In this document: positions 36,413 through 46,256 of the stretch, in pieces
Position numbering within the stretch: the stretch's first letter is position 1
Layout: every line of letters starts with the position of its first letter
Assembly (NCBI RefSeq): GCF_024834075.1
Contig: NZ_JANUXR010000006.1
Coordinates: 62,001 to 126,000 of the forward strand
Length of the DNA: 64,000 nt
Source of the DNA: Corynebacterium sp. HS2168-gen11
GTDB taxonomy: Bacteria; Actinomycetota; Actinomycetes; Mycobacteriales; Mycobacteriaceae
Direction of reading: 5' to 3'
The notes under the pieces: generated by a model
The model's database searches: none
Told to the model about the DNA's origin: nothing
The model's input: the letters and a program-made list of their open reading frames with translations, nothing else
Program-made: the position numbers and the translations under genes

Positions 36413-37201
36413 CTATTGGAGTCGCAGATGTGTGACGTCTCCTGCTGATAAAACATGCAACTGGCCTGCAGCATCGCGCACGATAAGGCGGCCGTCATCG
36501 GCAATTCCAGTTGCTTGGCCAAGCAGTTCAGTGTGATCTGGTAATAGCACTTTTACCTCTTGGCCAATGGTTGTTGAAACAGCACGGTAATCGTCAAGCA
36601 GTACTGGATCATCAGCTTCCCATTGTGATAAGCGGGTATGCAATGCCTGCAGAATTTTGACTGCGAGATCATTACGGTCAAAGGCAATACCTTCCAGAGA
36701 TAGCGATGTTGCGTGTGGCACTGGAAGTTCGGCAACTTGAATATCAGTATTTAATCCCAGCCCGATCACTACTGCTGGATGTTCACCTAAACTCACTGCT
36801 TCTGCAAGGATTCCGCAGAGTTTCTTCCCATTACACTGAAGATCATTCGGCCATTTCAAGCCCACCTGGCTGGCAGGCGGAAGTGCGTCGATAAGCGCAA
36901 GACCGGCGGCAAGAGGCATAGTGCCAAGTCGTTCAATCGCGGCCTGTGAAGGTCGAATGAGCACAGAGAGGGGAATTTGGGCGTAGGCCGGTGATGCATA
37001 GCTGCGACCCATGCGTCCACGGCCAGCACTTTGATGCTCTGCGAGTAAAGCTGTAAAGGCAGGACATCCTTGTTGCGCCAAGGCAATGACATCGCTGTTC
37101 GTGGAACCAGTTGTGTGCACCACTGTTACCTGTGCATACAAGCCCGTGGCAACGAGGTGCTCGTGGAGAAAATCTGGCTGAAACGGTGCCCGTGGATTCA
37201 T
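36413..37201 (-). CDS. birA: Biotin-[acetyl-CoA-carboxylase] ligase
   Basis: A 262-residue monofunctional biotin protein ligase with no N-terminal DNA-binding domain, so it is not a BirA repressor. The catalytic loop GRGRMGR, the GSTNSD start motif and LKWPNDLQCNGKK are present, followed by a small C-terminal SH3-like domain. It attaches biotin to the lysine of the AccBC carrier domain encoded at 47406. It is divergent from the first carboxyltransferase gene, as in C. glutamicum. Confidence 0.94.
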   Translation of the reverse strand: MNPRAPFQPDFLHEHLVATGLYAQVTVVHTTGSTNSDVIALAQQGCPAFTALLAEHQSAGRGRMGRSYASPAYAQIPLSVLIRPSQAAIERLGTMPLAAGLALIDALPPASQVGLKWPNDLQCNGKKLCGILAEAVSLGEHPAVVIGLGLNTDIQVAELPVPHATSLSLEGIAFDRNDLAVKILQALHTRLSQWEADDPVLLDDYRAVSTTIGQEVKVLLPDHTELLGQATGIADDGRLIVRDAAGQLHVLSAGDVTHLRLQ

Positions 37202-37492
37202 GAGTTTTATGATAACTGCTTCGCGAGTGACACGCGATGCAATCAGCGCGGCTCAACAGCAGCTCCGAGAAGTTGCGAGCATGTGTAATGCGCGCGTTGG
37301 TACCGGCATTTCTACATCCTCGTACACCCGCAATATCAATCATCTTTTACAAAAGTGATACAAAACACATTTATAAAAAACTGCGTCTATTCTGGCGGAA
37401 TAGTTTTGCTAAAAAAACTTATTCACAAAAAACTTTGCGGCGAGTATGTTTGCCCTAGAAACTTTCTATCGAAACCATTACCATGTCAAAAC

Positions 37493-39130
37493 ATGACTAT
37501 TTCCTCACCTTTGATCGATGTTGCATCTCTGCCCGACTTGGGTACTACTGCTGGCAAGATAGCCGATCTCAAAGCTCGTCGTGTTGATGCCGCCACGCCT
37601 CTAGGACGTCATGCGCAAGACAAGGTACGCGCGCACGGACGCCTCACCGCGCGGGAACGGCTAGACTATCTCCTCGACGAAGATTCCTTCGTTGAATACG
37701 ACCAATTAGCACGCCACCGCACTCACGATTTCGGCATGCAGGCAAAACGCCCGGCAACCGATGGAATTGTGACCGGTTGGGGCACCATCGATGGTCGCGA
37801 GGTATGTATCTTTTCCCAAGATGGCACCATTTTCGGCGGCGCGCTGGGAGAAGTCTATGGCGAAAAAATGTGCAAAATCATGGAACTCGCCCTCACAACG
37901 GGACGCCCACTCATTGGGTTGTATGAAGGTGCCGGCGCGCGCATCCAAGACGGCGCCGTTTCACTGGATTTGATTGCGCAAACCTTCTTGCACAATATCA
38001 ACGCCTCTGGTGTGATTCCACAGATTTCTGTGATTATGGGCGCTTGTGCCGGTGGTAATGCGTATTCACCAGCGCTGACTGATTTTGTGGTGATGGTCGA
38101 TGAATCTTCCAAAATGTTTGTCACCGGCCCTGATGTTATTGAAACTGTCACTGGCGAACGGCTGAGCCAAGCAGATCTCGGCGGTGCTGATGTGCATATG
38201 AATATCGCGGGCAATTCTCACTACACCGCAAGTAGTGAACGTGATGCACTCGATTTTGTGGCTGATCTTTTAACCTATCTGCCTGCAAATAATCGTGAAT
38301 CTGCTCCCCTGCTCGACACCACTTTCCCGCCAAGCGTGGGAGCTTCCTATACCGCCGATGATTGCATGTTGGACTCATTAATTCCCGATAGCCCAACGAC
38401 CCCCTATGATGTCAAAACAGTGATTCAAGCACTCACTGATGATGCCGACTTTTTAGAAATTCAAGCCACACGTGCCGAAAATATTGTCACCGCTTTTGGA
38501 CACATCGCAGGCCAACCAGTTGGGTTTGTCGCCAACCAACCCACCTGCGTTGCTGGCTGCTTGGATATTGATGCAGCAGAAAAAGCCGCTCGTTTTATCC
38601 GTACCCTCGACTGTTTTAATATTCCACTGATTATGCTTGTCGACGTCCCTGGCTTTTTGCCTGGTGCAGACCAAGAGCATGCAGGCATTTTGCGTCGCGG
38701 AGCAAAGTTACTCTATGCCTACGGCGAAGCTACCGTCCCAAAAATAACCGTGACCATGCGTAAAGCTTATGGCGGCGCATATTGTGTGATGGGTTCAAAA
38801 GGCCTCGGTGCTGATCTCAATCTAGCCTGGCCAACAGCCCAAATTGCGGTGATGGGTGCACGTGGTGCGGTGAAATTCCTCCACCGCAAAGAACTCCAAG
38901 CCGCGCGCGAAAAAGGTTACGGAAGCCAAATGCTGGAAGAATTACAACGCAGTTTCGAACAAGAATATGAAGATCATATGCTCAATCCGTATCTCGCTGC
39001 AGAACGCGGGCTTATCGACGCTGTTATTTTGCCGCATGAAACACGGTATTTCCTGGCGAAAAATTTGCAGCTTTTACAGTATAAACGGGTTATTCGGCAG
39101 GCACGCAAACATGGCAATATTCCGCTATAA
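37493..39130 (+). CDS. dtsR1: Acyl-CoA carboxylase carboxyltransferase subunit, DtsR1/AccD1 type
   Basis: A 545-residue carboxyltransferase beta subunit (crotonase fold in two halves). The start [15 protein letters not shown] and end ARKHGNIPL agree with C. glutamicum DtsR1, the acetyl-CoA carboxylase beta subunit needed for fatty acid synthesis and linked to detergent/biotin-triggered glutamate export. Oxyanion-hole glycines lie in GEGYEK-like loops such as [14 protein letters not shown] and in '[11 protein letters not shown]'. The ATG at 37493 lacks a strong ribosome-binding site. The frame extends 46 codons upstream without family sequence. The 291-base AT-rich gap to birA should hold divergent promoters. 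Confidence 0.93.
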   Translation: MTISSPLIDVASLPDLGTTAGKIADLKARRVDAATPLGRHAQDKVRAHGRLTARERLDYLLDEDSFVEYDQLARHRTHDFGMQAKRPATDGIVTGWGTIDGREVCIFSQDGTIFGGALGEVYGEKMCKIMELALTTGRPLIGLYEGAGARIQDGAVSLDLIAQTFLHNINASGVIPQISVIMGACAGGNAYSPALTDFVVMVDESSKMFVTGPDVIETVTGERLSQADLGGADVHMNIAGNSHYTASSERDALDFVADLLTYLPANNRESAPLLDTTFPPSVGASYTADDCMLDSLIPDSPTTPYDVKTVIQALTDDADFLEIQATRAENIVTAFGHIAGQPVGFVANQPTCVAGCLDIDAAEKAARFIRTLDCFNIPLIMLVDVPGFLPGADQEHAGILRRGAKLLYAYGEATVPKITVTMRKAYGGAYCVMGSKGLGADLNLAWPTAQIAVMGARGAVKFLHRKELQAAREKGYGSQMLEELQRSFEQEYEDHMLNPYLAAERGLIDAVILPHETRYFLAKNLQLLQYKRVIRQARKHGNIPL

Positions 39131-39381
39131 CCCTTAATGGTCACCTGCAGTGCAGTTCAGCTGTTTTGCTGCAAATAAACCGACAACGTGCAAGCTTCGC
39201 GCTTACCACAGCACAATCACAACAATCCAAGAATCCAACGCCTCGTTACTCTTCGATACCCCGCCAGCAGATGATCTGCACGACTATAGGACCACTGCCA
39301 TGTAACATTTTTGTGCTTTGATGAGAAGAAACAAATGCGTGTATTCACAATTTCTTCTCCAACCCCCTAAACTATATTGGT

Positions 39382-41001
39382 ATGACTGCCCCAACAACTG
39401 CTGACAAACCTGATCTCAAAACAACCGCAGGGAAGCTTGCTGATCTTCGCGCTCGACTTTCCGAGACCGCTATCCCTGTAGGACAAGAGGCTGTTGCACG
39501 CATCCATGAGGCAGGGAAAATGACTGCCCGGGAGCGCATCGAGTATCTGCTAGATGATGATTCTTTCGTCGAGGTTGATGCTCTTGCACGCCATCGCTCC
39601 AAGAATTTTGGACTCGATGCCCAGCGCCCTGTCACTGACGGTGTTGTCACCGGTTATGGCACCATCGATGGCCGTAAAGTGTGCGTATATTCCCAAGACG
39701 GCGCTATTTTTGGTGGCGCATTGGGTGAAGTGTATGGCGAAAAAATTGTCAAGATCATGGATCTGGCATTAAAAACTGGTGTGCCATTGATCGGTATGAA
39801 TGAGGGTGCAGGCGCACGTATTCAAGAAGGCGTGGTGTCTTTGGGCATGTACTCAAAGATCTTCTATCGCAACACCATGGCTTCTGGCGTGATCCCACAA
39901 ATTTCCTTAATCATGGGTCCATGTGCAGGCGGTCATGCATACTCCCCTGCCTTAACCGACTTTATTATTATGGTGGATCAAACTTCCAAGATGTTTGTCA
40001 CCGGCCCAAATGTTATTCAAAGCGTCACTGGCGAAGATGTAGACCAAGAGGCACTCGGCGGCGCTACGATCCATATGGAAACCTCTGGCACCTCGCACTA
40101 TACTGCGGCACACGATCGTGATGCACTCGATTGGGCACGTGAATTATTCGGATATTTGCCACTGAATAACCGCTCTGAAGCACCACGGGTGGATGCAGAA
40201 ATTATGGTTGGTTCCATTCGCGAGAACATTACTGCCACCGATGCAGAACTCGATACCCTGATTCCAGATTCTCCAAATCAGCCATATGATATGCACGAAG
40301 TTATCCGCCGCGTGGTAGATAATGGCGAATTATTTGAAGTTCAAGCTGGATATGCCCGCAATATCATTGCTGGTTTTGCCCATATTGAAGGCCGTTCGGT
40401 GGGCATTATTGCCAATCAGCCAACTGAATTTGCTGGTTGCTTGGATACCCGCGCATCTGAAAAGGCAGCTCGGTTTATCCGCACCTGTGATGCGTTTAAT
40501 ATCCCAATCGTTGAGTTCGTGGATGTTCCTGGCTTCTTGCCTGGTACCAGCGAGGAACACAACGGCATTATTCGTCGCGGCGCAAAATTGCTCTACGCTT
40601 ATGCCGAAGCAACCGTTGGCAAAATCACGGTGATTACTCGCAAAGCCTTTGGGGGAGCATATTCCGTAATGGGGTCGAAGGATATGGGCGCAGATCTAGT
40701 CTTTGCCTGGCCAACTGCCCAAATTGCAGTTATGGGCGCATCCAGTGCTGTGAGCGTTTTGTACCGCAAGCAGCTGGAACAAGCCGCTGCTGAAGGCAAA
40801 GATATTGCAGCTGTGACCGCAGAATTTGAGCAAGAATATGATCAAACTTTAGTCAATCCATATACTGCCGCTGAGCGTGGGTTTGTTGATGCAGTGATTC
40901 CACCAGCAGAAACCCGCGGCAATATTATTGAAGGTTTACGCTTGCTTGATCGTAAAGTTGTGAACTTACCAGCGAAAAAGCACGGAAATATTCCGCTGTA
41001 A
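39382..41001 (+). CDS. dtsR2: Acyl-CoA carboxylase carboxyltransferase subunit, DtsR2/AccD2 type
   Basis: A 539-residue paralogue of the preceding protein, strongly similar along its whole length (for example [14 protein letters not shown] and '[16 protein letters not shown]'). In C. glutamicum the second copy works with another AccD subunit in carboxylating the long-chain acyl-CoA used for mycolic acid. It has its own 251-base leader, so the duplicates are probably regulated separately. accE follows. Substrate is inferred from order, not from sequence. Confidence 0.92.
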   Translation: MTAPTTADKPDLKTTAGKLADLRARLSETAIPVGQEAVARIHEAGKMTARERIEYLLDDDSFVEVDALARHRSKNFGLDAQRPVTDGVVTGYGTIDGRKVCVYSQDGAIFGGALGEVYGEKIVKIMDLALKTGVPLIGMNEGAGARIQEGVVSLGMYSKIFYRNTMASGVIPQISLIMGPCAGGHAYSPALTDFIIMVDQTSKMFVTGPNVIQSVTGEDVDQEALGGATIHMETSGTSHYTAAHDRDALDWARELFGYLPLNNRSEAPRVDAEIMVGSIRENITATDAELDTLIPDSPNQPYDMHEVIRRVVDNGELFEVQAGYARNIIAGFAHIEGRSVGIIANQPTEFAGCLDTRASEKAARFIRTCDAFNIPIVEFVDVPGFLPGTSEEHNGIIRRGAKLLYAYAEATVGKITVITRKAFGGAYSVMGSKDMGADLVFAWPTAQIAVMGASSAVSVLYRKQLEQAAAEGKDIAAVTAEFEQEYDQTLVNPYTAAERGFVDAVIPPAETRGNIIEGLRLLDRKVVNLPAKKHGNIPL

Positions 41002-41134
41002 TACTGCTTTTCGACGCATACCCTCATATTTGCCAATCTGTTCAAGATGGCAAGTGTGATGGTAAGCGCCACAACCTACAACTGCGAATCATTCGCAGCC
41101 ATGTGTTCCCAGATTGAAAAGGTAAATAAGACTT

Positions 41135-41383
41135 ATGGCCAATACATCAGCACACGCTGTGACAACAGGTACCGAAGCGCCGCTGTTTGAAGTGATTAAA
41201 GGCAATCCTGATCCACAGCAAGTTGCCGCGTTGACCACCGTCTTAGCTGGTTTGCTCGCCGAAGCCCGCGCTGAGGAGGCAAAACGGCCTGCCACGCGCA
41301 ATTTGTGGGGCAATTACGAAGAGCGCCTCCAGCAAACTCGGCTGTATAATCCCGGCGCGTTTCAAAACGTGAATTTCTCTTAA
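41135..41383 (+). CDS. accE: Acyl-CoA carboxylase epsilon subunit
   Basis: An 82-residue protein with the AccE pattern: 'PLFEVIKGNPDPQQVAALTTVLAGLLA', an Ala/Glu-rich linker, then LWGNYEERL. AccE is a small actinobacterial subunit that stimulates the AccA/AccD complex. It lies 133 bases after the second carboxyltransferase gene. A hairpin follows. Confidence 0.9.
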   Translation: MANTSAHAVTTGTEAPLFEVIKGNPDPQQVAALTTVLAGLLAEARAEEAKRPATRNLWGNYEERLQQTRLYNPGAFQNVNFS

Positions 41384-41403
41384 ACCTCTGAGAATACTGT
41401 TGC

Positions 41404-41443
41404 ACTCCGCTGTCAGCTATCCCAGCATTTGGCAGTGGAGTTT
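41404..41443 (+). terminator. Imperfect terminator after accE
   Basis: ACTCCGCTGTCA (41404-41415) pairs with TGGCAGTGGAGT (41430-41441), with two wobble-type positions, then TTGCTGTTG. It lies between accE and maf. Confidence 0.55.
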
Positions 41444-41473
41444 GCTGTTGGTGGGCTTGTAGAATGACTTGCT

Positions 41474-42100
41474 ATGCGTATTGTTCTTGCCTCCGCTTCC
41501 CCAAGTAGAAAAGCGATTCTGGAATCTGCTGGTATCACTCCCCTGATTCATCCTGCTGATATTAATGAATCAGCCTTGATTGCCAATCTGGCAGATACCC
41601 CTGCAGTAGATGTAGTTGCGGCGTTAGCACATGCCAAAGCAACTGCAATCGCGTCACTTTATCCCGATGATTGTGTGATCGGTGCTGATTCGATGCTGCT
41701 TATCGACGGACAGTTGCAAGGCAAACCGCATACCTTCGAAACCACTGTAGAACGGTGGAAATACCAGCGTGGCAAAGCTGCTCAGTTAATTACTGGGCAT
41801 TGTATTCTTAGCCCTCGGGGCACCAAGGTAGCAACGACTACCACGGATATTCATTTTGCTGCTGTCAGTGATGCCGATATTGAAGCGTATGCTCGCAGTG
41901 AAGAGCCGTTTGGGTGTGCTGGTGCATTTACTTTAGAAGCGCTCGGCGGCTGGTTTATTGATCGTATTGAAGGTGATCCTTCCAGTGTGATCGGTTTGTC
42001 ACTGCCGTTGATTCGCCACAGTTTGTATGAATTTGGCTATAACGTCCATGAGTTTTGGAATCGGGTGGACTATCCAACAACTTCCACCACAGAAAAGTAA
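41474..42100 (+). CDS. maf: Maf-like nucleotide pyrophosphatase
   Basis: A 208-residue Maf/Ham1-fold enzyme that hydrolyses canonical or modified nucleoside triphosphates, a housecleaning activity. ASASPSRKAIL near the N-terminus, VIGADSML, and the GCAGAFTLEALGGWFID segment are the family marks. It follows the carboxylase genes as in C. glutamicum and ends in a clear terminator. Confidence 0.93.
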   Translation: MRIVLASASPSRKAILESAGITPLIHPADINESALIANLADTPAVDVVAALAHAKATAIASLYPDDCVIGADSMLLIDGQLQGKPHTFETTVERWKYQRGKAAQLITGHCILSPRGTKVATTTTDIHFAAVSDADIEAYARSEEPFGCAGAFTLEALGGWFIDRIEGDPSSVIGLSLPLIRHSLYEFGYNVHEFWNRVDYPTTSTTEK

Positions 42101-42117
42101 TACGCCTGTGAAGCACG

Positions 42118-42155
42118 AAGCCCTTCCACATCTGCTCGTTGTGGAAGGGCTTTAT
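42118..42155. terminator. Bidirectional terminator between maf and the acyltransferase gene
   Basis: A perfect 13-base stem, AAGCCCTTCCACA (42118-42130) with TGTGGAAGGGCTT (42140-42152), followed by a short T stretch. It lies between convergent genes and can serve both. Confidence 0.8.
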
Positions 42156-42188
42156 GCATGCGCTGCTCGTAACCGTTCTAGACTACAA

Positions 42189-44492
42189 CTACGTCCGGGT
42201 TTTGGAGGTTGCTGAGGTGGTGGTTGGTGCAGGCTTTACTGCAGAAGACGTTGGCACCGAAGTGGTAGGACGAGGATTGTTCCTTGTAGTAGGTGCTGGT
42301 GAAAGCGTCGTCACGCTCGTAGCTGTTGCTGGTGAGGGACGAACCGGCGACCTTGTCGCACTAGGTTTCACAGTTGAACGTGGTCGCGTGGCAGCGCGTG
42401 TGCGGGCAACCTCGATGACTGGTGAAATTTCTTCCCACAACAGTGGCGCTAATGATAGGGCGAAATCATCACCCATGTGGTTGCCATCGCGATAGACATA
42501 AATATTGCCAATGACCGGTGAGCAATAATCATTCGGGCAGAACCAATCAGCGGTATCCACTGCGATTTCATCCTCATCGGTAAGATACTGTGCAGCTGGG
42601 TTACCAGGCGTGTAAATATCTTTCCGTTTGCGGCCACAGGTTTCTTGATCCTGGGTTTCAGCAAAACACTGGGACACCATTTGGCCGGTGCCATCTGGGT
42701 TTAAGAACCATGGATTATCGCGGACACCAACAAAGGCAATTTCATGCTTATCAAGGTAGTCCCACAAGGTGAGATAAGATTTCGGAACTTCATCTAAGAA
42801 GCTTCCTGCCTCAAGGAGTGGACGCGTGGAATTCGAGAACACAATATCTGGCTGGAGTTGCTCTAAGCGTTCCACCATTACTTCATTAAAGATTTCACAG
42901 TCCGGGCTAAACACATCATCGCGCTCGGTAATAAATGCAGGACAGCCTTGACGCACAATTGGTATGACCTGAAAGTGATGCAGCTTGCCGAGGGCATTCA
43001 GTGGGGCCATCCACTGCTCCGCATGTGATCCACCGACAACCACCATGAGGAGATCTGCATCTTTATCGCCATAGATACAATCGTGATCAGCGTGATCATT
43101 GGCAATTTCGTGTGGATCATCGTGGAGGAACGACATGCAGCCATCGGTCCATGCCGGCGAAACGAGATCGGCTAATAGGTATGGATCAGGCTGCGGCTCT
43201 GCAACTGGCACGCGCAATAGACGGCTTGCTTGCGCGCCGGGATATAAGGCAGGGTCGAGACGAAAAGCGGCTTGGGTGGCCACGGCTGTACGCCAGGTGG
43301 CAGGCACTGTCAAAATTGCAGCAAACATGCTGATGACAACCAGACCGCCAACCGCACGAAGTGGTGCAGACCAGGTGGTGCGTAACTGCATCACGGCATC
43401 ACGAACGCGAGTTTCTCCGCGGACCGGACGTTTTGCATGTTGTTGTAAAGGCAACTCCACACCATGATGGGTCAGATGCGCCAGCACGAGGCTTACAGCA
43501 ATCACTGCACAACCAGTTTGGATGCTTGGGCGTGGCTGGTCAAGAATCACCGCACTGATAATCAGCATTGGCCAGTGCCACAGATACAGCGGATAGGCAA
43601 TCTTTCCGAGCCAACGCATTGGCGCACTTCCCAGCCAGCGAATACCAGCACCATAGCTGAAAATCACGCAGGCAGCGCCACCAAGTGGATACAGTGCCGC
43701 AGGCCCTGGAAAGACTTGCGCGCCATCAAAGATGAAGCCTGTAGATAGTACCATCGCCACACCTGTAAGCCCCAGGACTTGTCGCAGACGCAGTCCAAGG
43801 TTCACACGCGCCGCGATCATGCCGACCAGCGCACCAAGGCAGAGTTCCCACAGGCGCGAGAAAGTGGAATAGTAGTTCAGCTGCTGATCCACGCCATGTA
43901 AATAGGTGGCGTAGCTCAAGCTGGCAAGTGTCACCGTCGCTAATGGCAGGCCTACCCAAATTGTGTCGGAAAATTCGCGATTCTTTCGCAGGTTGCGTCG
44001 ATACGCAAAGGCGATAACGGTGGCGAACCCAATTGCGAGGAGATAAAACTGGCCTTGCACAGCCATTGACCAGAGGTGCTGCAAGGGGCTGACGCTTTTC
44101 GACGCGGCCCCATAGGCGGCACCTTGCTGGGCAAGTTCCCAGTTTTGGTAATAGCCGAGACTTGCTTCAAGTTGTCGTCCAAAGTCGAGATTCCGAATCT
44201 CTGGAGTCAGCAGCATCACTGCGCCTGCGGTTGCACCTAGTACGAGCACGAGTGATGGGACGAGGCGACGGATTGTGCGCCAGAGAGGCCAAAAGACGTT
44301 GAGGGAAGCATCTGGTTTGTGGGCGTAGCGCAGTTGCGCGCCTAGGAAAAAATAGCCCGAGAGCAATAAGAAGACATCCACGCCGCCGGATACGCGGCCG
44401 ACGAATACGTGAAAGAGTACGACGAATGCGATAGCGAGACCGCGTAAGCCGTCAAGATCGTGCCGATAGCGCTGCTTGTTGTGCTGTTCCAC
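42189..44492 (-). CDS. Acyltransferase-3/SGNH fusion protein (OafA type)
   Basis: A 767-residue membrane protein. Residues about 8-370 form an acyltransferase-3 domain with some ten transmembrane helices (start motif RHDLDGLRG, catalytic-type His in VVLFHVFVG). Residues about 440-690 form an extracytoplasmic SGNH esterase-like domain (VVGGSHAEQW near the start, DGNHMG as the Asp-His pair). The last 70 residues are Thr/Ser/Pro/Arg-rich and disordered. Such proteins O-acylate envelope glycans or lipids; the target here is unknown. GGGGGA nine bases before the GTG at 44492 favours that start over the frame opening at 44534. Confidence 0.87.
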   Translation of the reverse strand: MEQHNKQRYRHDLDGLRGLAIAFVVLFHVFVGRVSGGVDVFLLLSGYFFLGAQLRYAHKPDASLNVFWPLWRTIRRLVPSLVLVLGATAGAVMLLTPEIRNLDFGRQLEASLGYYQNWELAQQGAAYGAASKSVSPLQHLWSMAVQGQFYLLAIGFATVIAFAYRRNLRKNREFSDTIWVGLPLATVTLASLSYATYLHGVDQQLNYYSTFSRLWELCLGALVGMIAARVNLGLRLRQVLGLTGVAMVLSTGFIFDGAQVFPGPAALYPLGGAACVIFSYGAGIRWLGSAPMRWLGKIAYPLYLWHWPMLIISAVILDQPRPSIQTGCAVIAVSLVLAHLTHHGVELPLQQHAKRPVRGETRVRDAVMQLRTTWSAPLRAVGGLVVISMFAAILTVPATWRTAVATQAAFRLDPALYPGAQASRLLRVPVAEPQPDPYLLADLVSPAWTDGCMSFLHDDPHEIANDHADHDCIYGDKDADLLMVVVGGSHAEQWMAPLNALGKLHHFQVIPIVRQGCPAFITERDDVFSPDCEIFNEVMVERLEQLQPDIVFSNSTRPLLEAGSFLDEVPKSYLTLWDYLDKHEIAFVGVRDNPWFLNPDGTGQMVSQCFAETQDQETCGRKRKDIYTPGNPAAQYLTDEDEIAVDTADWFCPNDYCSPVIGNIYVYRDGNHMGDDFALSLAPLLWEEISPVIEVARTRAATRPRSTVKPSATRSPVRPSPATATSVTTLSPAPTTRNNPRPTTSVPTSSAVKPAPTTTSATSKTRT

Positions 44493-44663
44493 GAAAGAAT
44501 GTCCCCCACATAACGTTCTATATTCAGTAAGCATTGGGCGCAGAGGTCAGCTGCAGTGTGTATCACTTATGCACAGCTATGCCTGCCTCTGCCCAAAGTC
44601 GAGTACAACTCGCCTTGACTATTGTAGGCAACCCGTGAGCTGGATCCGAACTCAGCCATAGAA

Positions 44664-44698
44664 AAGCGCCACACAATCTGTCTGAAAGTGTGGCGCTT
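44664..44698 (-). terminator. Terminator of the ATP-grasp gene
   Basis: A perfect 11-base stem, AAGCGCCACAC (44664-44674) with GTGTGGCGCTT (44688-44698). On the minus strand it runs into TTTTC. It lies 60 bases after the stop codon. Confidence 0.8.
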
Positions 44699-44757
44699 GT
44701 GCGCTCGAAACTGCGATAAACGCTGCAGCTCGAGACGCTAGAGCTGCACATGAACAG

Positions 44758-45816
44758 TTATGCAAACTTCTTTTCTACACGCTCGATTGCTTCCTTCGCC
44801 ACGAGCTCTTGGATGCCCATGTCCAGCTCGGAGGTGAAGCCCACGCAGGAGCAGTTGATTTCGCCCAAGACGTAGGTGTCTTCGCCGTTTTCACCATCGG
44901 CAAGCATGAAGTCTGCAGTCCAGATCAGTGGGATATTATCGCCACCGAGCTTTTCCGCAATGGTTGGGCGGGCAGCAGCGAACTGATCAACCAGTTCTTG
45001 CCATGCTTCTGGCTTGTCGTAGGTGTACTTTGCGCCAGAGAACAAGGTTGCCGAGAAGTTGTCGCCACCAGCGGCTGGCTTCTTGTGGACAACGAATACT
45101 GGGTGTGGGCCAACCATCAGGATGCGGATTTCGCCTTCAACGATACGTGGCATAAAGCGCATATCGACAAGCATGCCGTTATCGCCAACGATGTACTGCT
45201 CACAGAAGTCCATGAAATCACCAAGGGTGCGAATCTCGGTGTGGTTATCCACAGCCTCGGTACAACGCAGCACAGTCTCTAATGGCAATGCAGTACCTGG
45301 TGCAACTGATGCAGCCAGTTCTTTATCTTCTAACTGCACACGCCAGATACCAGAGCCCGTGGAACCACGGTTTTGCTTTAAGACGCGCTCGCCATAGGAC
45401 AAAGAAGTTGGGAAGGTGTTGTGGAAGGTTTCGACATCGTAATATGCGTGGGTATCAGATGGCACCAAGTCGGTGTCATTGAGTTTGACCAACGCATCTT
45501 TCGCACCATAGGCCATCATTTCGGTTGGGGTAGACATACCTACCAGGCCAGCGTCGGAAAGCTTGGTGAGCAGTTCGAAATAGCCCTTTTCGCCACCTGG
45601 GATATTACCTGGGTTCACGCGGGAAATATATGCATCGAATTTTGTAGATACATATTCGAACAACTGCTCAGACCATTCAGGGCGGTAATAGACGACCTCT
45701 GCGTGCCAGCCAGATTCCTGAATTGCCTTCACGATCGGCATGGTGTCTTTGCGGTGTCCGTCGAAAGACTTATCTGAGCCGCCTTCAACTTCGAATACAA
45801 CAATGCTCTTATGCAT
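44758..45816 (-). CDS. ATP-grasp-like protein, Cj0069 family
   Basis: A 352-residue soluble protein starting MHKSIVVFEVEGGSDKSFDGHRKDT. ATP-grasp features are the glycine-rich loop LKQNRGSTGSGIW, the strand 'GEIRILMVGPHPVFVVHKKP' and the metal-site motif LGEINCSCVGF near the end. I associate the whole with the Cj0069 family, named after a Campylobacter protein of unknown function. ATP-grasp enzymes join a carboxylate to an amine or thiol, so a small peptide or conjugate ligase is possible. The ATG at 45816 has GAAGGG nine bases upstream. It is monocistronic, with its own terminator, and diverges from the rhodanese gene. Confidence 0.8.
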   Translation of the reverse strand: MHKSIVVFEVEGGSDKSFDGHRKDTMPIVKAIQESGWHAEVVYYRPEWSEQLFEYVSTKFDAYISRVNPGNIPGGEKGYFELLTKLSDAGLVGMSTPTEMMAYGAKDALVKLNDTDLVPSDTHAYYDVETFHNTFPTSLSYGERVLKQNRGSTGSGIWRVQLEDKELAASVAPGTALPLETVLRCTEAVDNHTEIRTLGDFMDFCEQYIVGDNGMLVDMRFMPRIVEGEIRILMVGPHPVFVVHKKPAAGGDNFSATLFSGAKYTYDKPEAWQELVDQFAAARPTIAEKLGGDNIPLIWTADFMLADGENGEDTYVLGEINCSCVGFTSELDMGIQELVAKEAIERVEKKFA

Positions 45817-45876
45817 ATGGATTTTCCCTTCTTTGTGCCGCACGGAACTCCATAACAGGAATTGTTCTCCGCGTGG

Positions 45877-45902
45877 CGCGATTAAAACTCGCGATTAAAA
45901 CT
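45877..45902. repeat. Two tandem 13-base repeats in the Cj0069-family promoter region
   Basis: CGCGATTAAAACT is repeated head to tail at 45877-45889 and 45890-45902, about 60-85 bases before the ATP-grasp start. A direct repeat with a period near one helical turn is a plausible operator. The rest of the 440-base divergent gap shows the G5 site at 46153 and no gene. Confidence 0.5.
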
Positions 45903-46152
45903 GCAGTGGGCTTACGTTCAGGTAAGCAACCAGGCTTGTGTGAGAACAGATCAGTCTCAAACCGAAATTGCGCTAGTATGCCAACAACTGTTGTATCAGT
46001 GCTGTCTTGCTACCGTCACTGTGCCACTCACTATTGTAGTAAGAGCTGTGGTGCCGAAGGCTTAAACAGCGTCTGTGCCCACGTACCTCTAGGGTAACCG
46101 AAAAGAGTGACATTTACCGCAAAAGTGCCAACTTAGTAATAAAGCGCACAAT

Positions 46153-46163
46153 ATGGGGGTAAT
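46153..46163 (+). promoter_or_regulatory. ATGGGGGTAAT site upstream of the rhodanese gene
   Basis: An exact copy of the 11-mer that forms the inverted pair before whcE. It lies 93 bases before the rhodanese ATG, a distance similar to that of the site at 29748 before the sugar-binding protein gene. Confidence 0.45.
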
Positions 46164-46256
46164 ACTGATAGCACGTGTTTCGTTGTCCTTTTGTCTTCCA
46201 AAGTGACTACTATAATCACCAGAAATCAGACGTCTTAATTTTCATGAAGGTGCGCT

